Assembly (NCBI RefSeq): GCF_046115515.1
Contig: NZ_CP175953.1
DNA from: Gracilimonas sp017641085
GTDB taxonomy: Bacteria > Bacteroidota > Rhodothermia > Balneolales > Balneolaceae
Strand: one strand, 5' to 3'
Length of the DNA: 64,000 nucleotides
The number at the start of each line of letters is the position of its first letter. Position 1 is the stretch's first letter. The translations under genes and the position numbers were made by a program. Shown here one piece after another: positions 63,377 to 64,000 of the stretch. A model generated the notes under the pieces. The model did not search any database and was not told the origin of the DNA. It worked only from the letters and a program-made list of their open reading frames with translations.

Positions 63377-63586
63377 TTACTCCACCGATGTCTTACATGT
63401 TTTTAGCCCAAATGGTGCATACAAAGGGCAGAAGCTTACCAGGCTTGTAAGCACAAATACTCCGGCTAGTACCAATAATACGATGCCCCATGTGCCGGTA
63501 ACCGTTCCGGTGAAGTAAAGAGCAACAAATATAATCGCTAAAACAAAGCGTATAATTTTATCAGCAGAACCCATATTCTTTTTCAT
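63377..63586 (-). CDS. DUF2892 (YgaP-like) membrane protein
   Basis: This 69-residue protein has the DUF2892 pattern: an N-terminal NMGSADKIIRFVLAI, a first helix, a TGTWGIVLLVLAGVFVLTSL helix, and the closing FCPLYAPFGLKTCK with two cysteines. ATG 63586 is preceded by GAGGT at a good distance, so I prefer it to the upstream frame opening at 63619. DUF2892 proteins often accompany rhodanese domains, but none is seen here. Confidence 0.85.
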   Translation of the reverse strand: MKKNMGSADKIIRFVLAIIFVALYFTGTVTGTWGIVLLVLAGVFVLTSLVSFCPLYAPFGLKTCKTSVE

Positions 63587-63606
63587 AGTAACCTCAGTTT
63601 TTTTTG

Positions 63607-63693
63607 TTAGATAATCCATTTAAATAAAAAAACTAAACCTGTAATTATTAGTACACAGAGTACACAAACGGCAAGAAGTTTTAGTATTTTCAC
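63607..63693 (-). CDS. Possible 28-residue single-helix peptide
   Basis: A short frame with GTG start encodes VKILKLLAVCVLCVLIITGL and a short aromatic end, which is one clean membrane helix. Its stop lies about 20 bases before the DUF2892 start. There is no clear ribosome site, and it is too short to judge. It may be a leader or chance. Confidence 0.2.
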   Translation of the reverse strand: MKILKLLAVCVLCVLIITGLVFLFKWII

Positions 63694-63781
63694 CCGCACA
63701 ATAAAATTTATTTTTGAAGGTTTTGTGAACTTGTTATCACAGGTGAATAGTAACTGAACTAATTCTTTATTAAAAGCAGCA

Positions 63782-64000
63782 ATGAATACACAGCATCTAA
63801 CAGCAGAACAGGTAAAATCAATACAATCCAGTTTCATTAATAAAGTTTATGGCTGGATGGCCCTTGCCCTTGCCATAACCGGATTTGTGGCCTTGAGGGT
63901 AGTCGATTCCGGCTTTGTGGAAACCATGGCACAAAACCAGATTTTGTTTTTCGGCATTATTATAGCTGAACTGGGTCTGGTAGTTTGGTTGTCAGGAAGA
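63782..64000 (+). CDS. Bax inhibitor-1/YccA family protein, 3' end outside window
   Basis: The first 73 codons are present. FINKVYGWMALALAITGFVA is the typical opening of Bax inhibitor-1 (UPF0005) membrane proteins, followed by a second helix (QILFFGIIIAELGLVVWL). These are six- or seven-helix inner-membrane proteins with a proposed calcium-leak or stress role. The gene runs past the window end. Confidence 0.85.
   Translation, partial: MNTQHLTAEQVKSIQSSFINKVYGWMALALAITGFVALRVVDSGFVETMAQNQILFFGIIIAELGLVVWLSGR

Noticed and set aside
63607..63837. A 76-codon frame with cysteine-rich N-terminus
   Set aside because: Its N-terminal part overlaps the start of the Bax-inhibitor gene on the other strand and looks random; only the last 28 codons resemble a membrane helix and are listed with low confidence.

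Overview
The window looks like a chromosomal segment of a marine member of the Balneolota (the Balneola/Gracilimonas side of the Bacteroidota-Rhodothermota radiation). I infer this from a type IX secretion (T9SS) sorting tail, many signal-peptide or lipobox proteins, DUF4412/DUF4097/DUF5916 proteins, a DNA polymerase III alpha subunit carrying its own N-terminal exonuclease, and one Bacteroidota-like promoter candidate. The lineage is inferred from protein style only. No rRNA or tRNA gene, CRISPR array, prophage or insertion sequence was seen. Most of the window is housekeeping DNA. The accessory parts are a HigBA toxin-antitoxin pair near 29 kb and intergenic repeats.

Layout. 0-4 kb: a truncated zinc-ribbon membrane protein, a frameshifted sulfide:quinone-reductase-like flavoprotein, an oxyR-terC operon and acylphosphatase. 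4-9 kb: dnaE with fused exonuclease, then thioredoxin. 9-14.5 kb: a complete tripartite RND efflux operon. 14.6-20.7 kb: glutamate dehydrogenase with an RsbW-like kinase, a PiT-like membrane protein, an HNH nuclease, mnmA and a DUF4412 protein. 20.7-26 kb: a propeller lipoprotein, a four-CHRD-domain secreted protein, and a SigK-like sigma factor with its RskA-like anti-sigma factor. 26-34 kb: YyaL, methylglyoxal synthase, higBA with a frameshifted antitoxin, a class III nucleotide cyclase, ndk, a frameshifted NamZ-like lipoprotein and rlmB. 34-45 kb: GDPD, pyrG-nudix, amidohydrolase, radical SAM, ankyrin, an RsmI-like methylase and a beta-lactamase-fold protein. 45-57 kb: DUF819, the lysC-dapB-dapA-dapD aspartate pathway, threonine synthase with a fused LeuA-type regulatory domain, anmK, an ArgD-like aminotransferase and tex. 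57-64 kb: a second ECF sigma/anti-sigma operon with two DUF4097 proteins, DUF5916, DUF2892 and a truncated Bax-inhibitor-1 protein.

How the genes work together. The DAP cluster makes lysine and cell-wall diaminopimelate, and the adjacent threonine synthase draws on the same aspartate branch. Its extra domain suggests feedback from a downstream branched-chain amino acid. NamZ-like and AnmK both belong to MurNAc salvage. OxyR with TerC links peroxide sensing to probable metal efflux. Two separate sigma/anti-sigma pairs sit beside secreted proteins that may be their targets.

Three genes (SQR-like, higA, namZ-like) carry single reading-frame breaks. Two lie in short homopolymers and could be sequence errors. 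The third looks like a 5-base deletion between short direct repeats. Several gene ends carry quasi-repetitive hairpins, and there is an imperfect direct repeat of about 104 bases at 44.7-45.1 kb.
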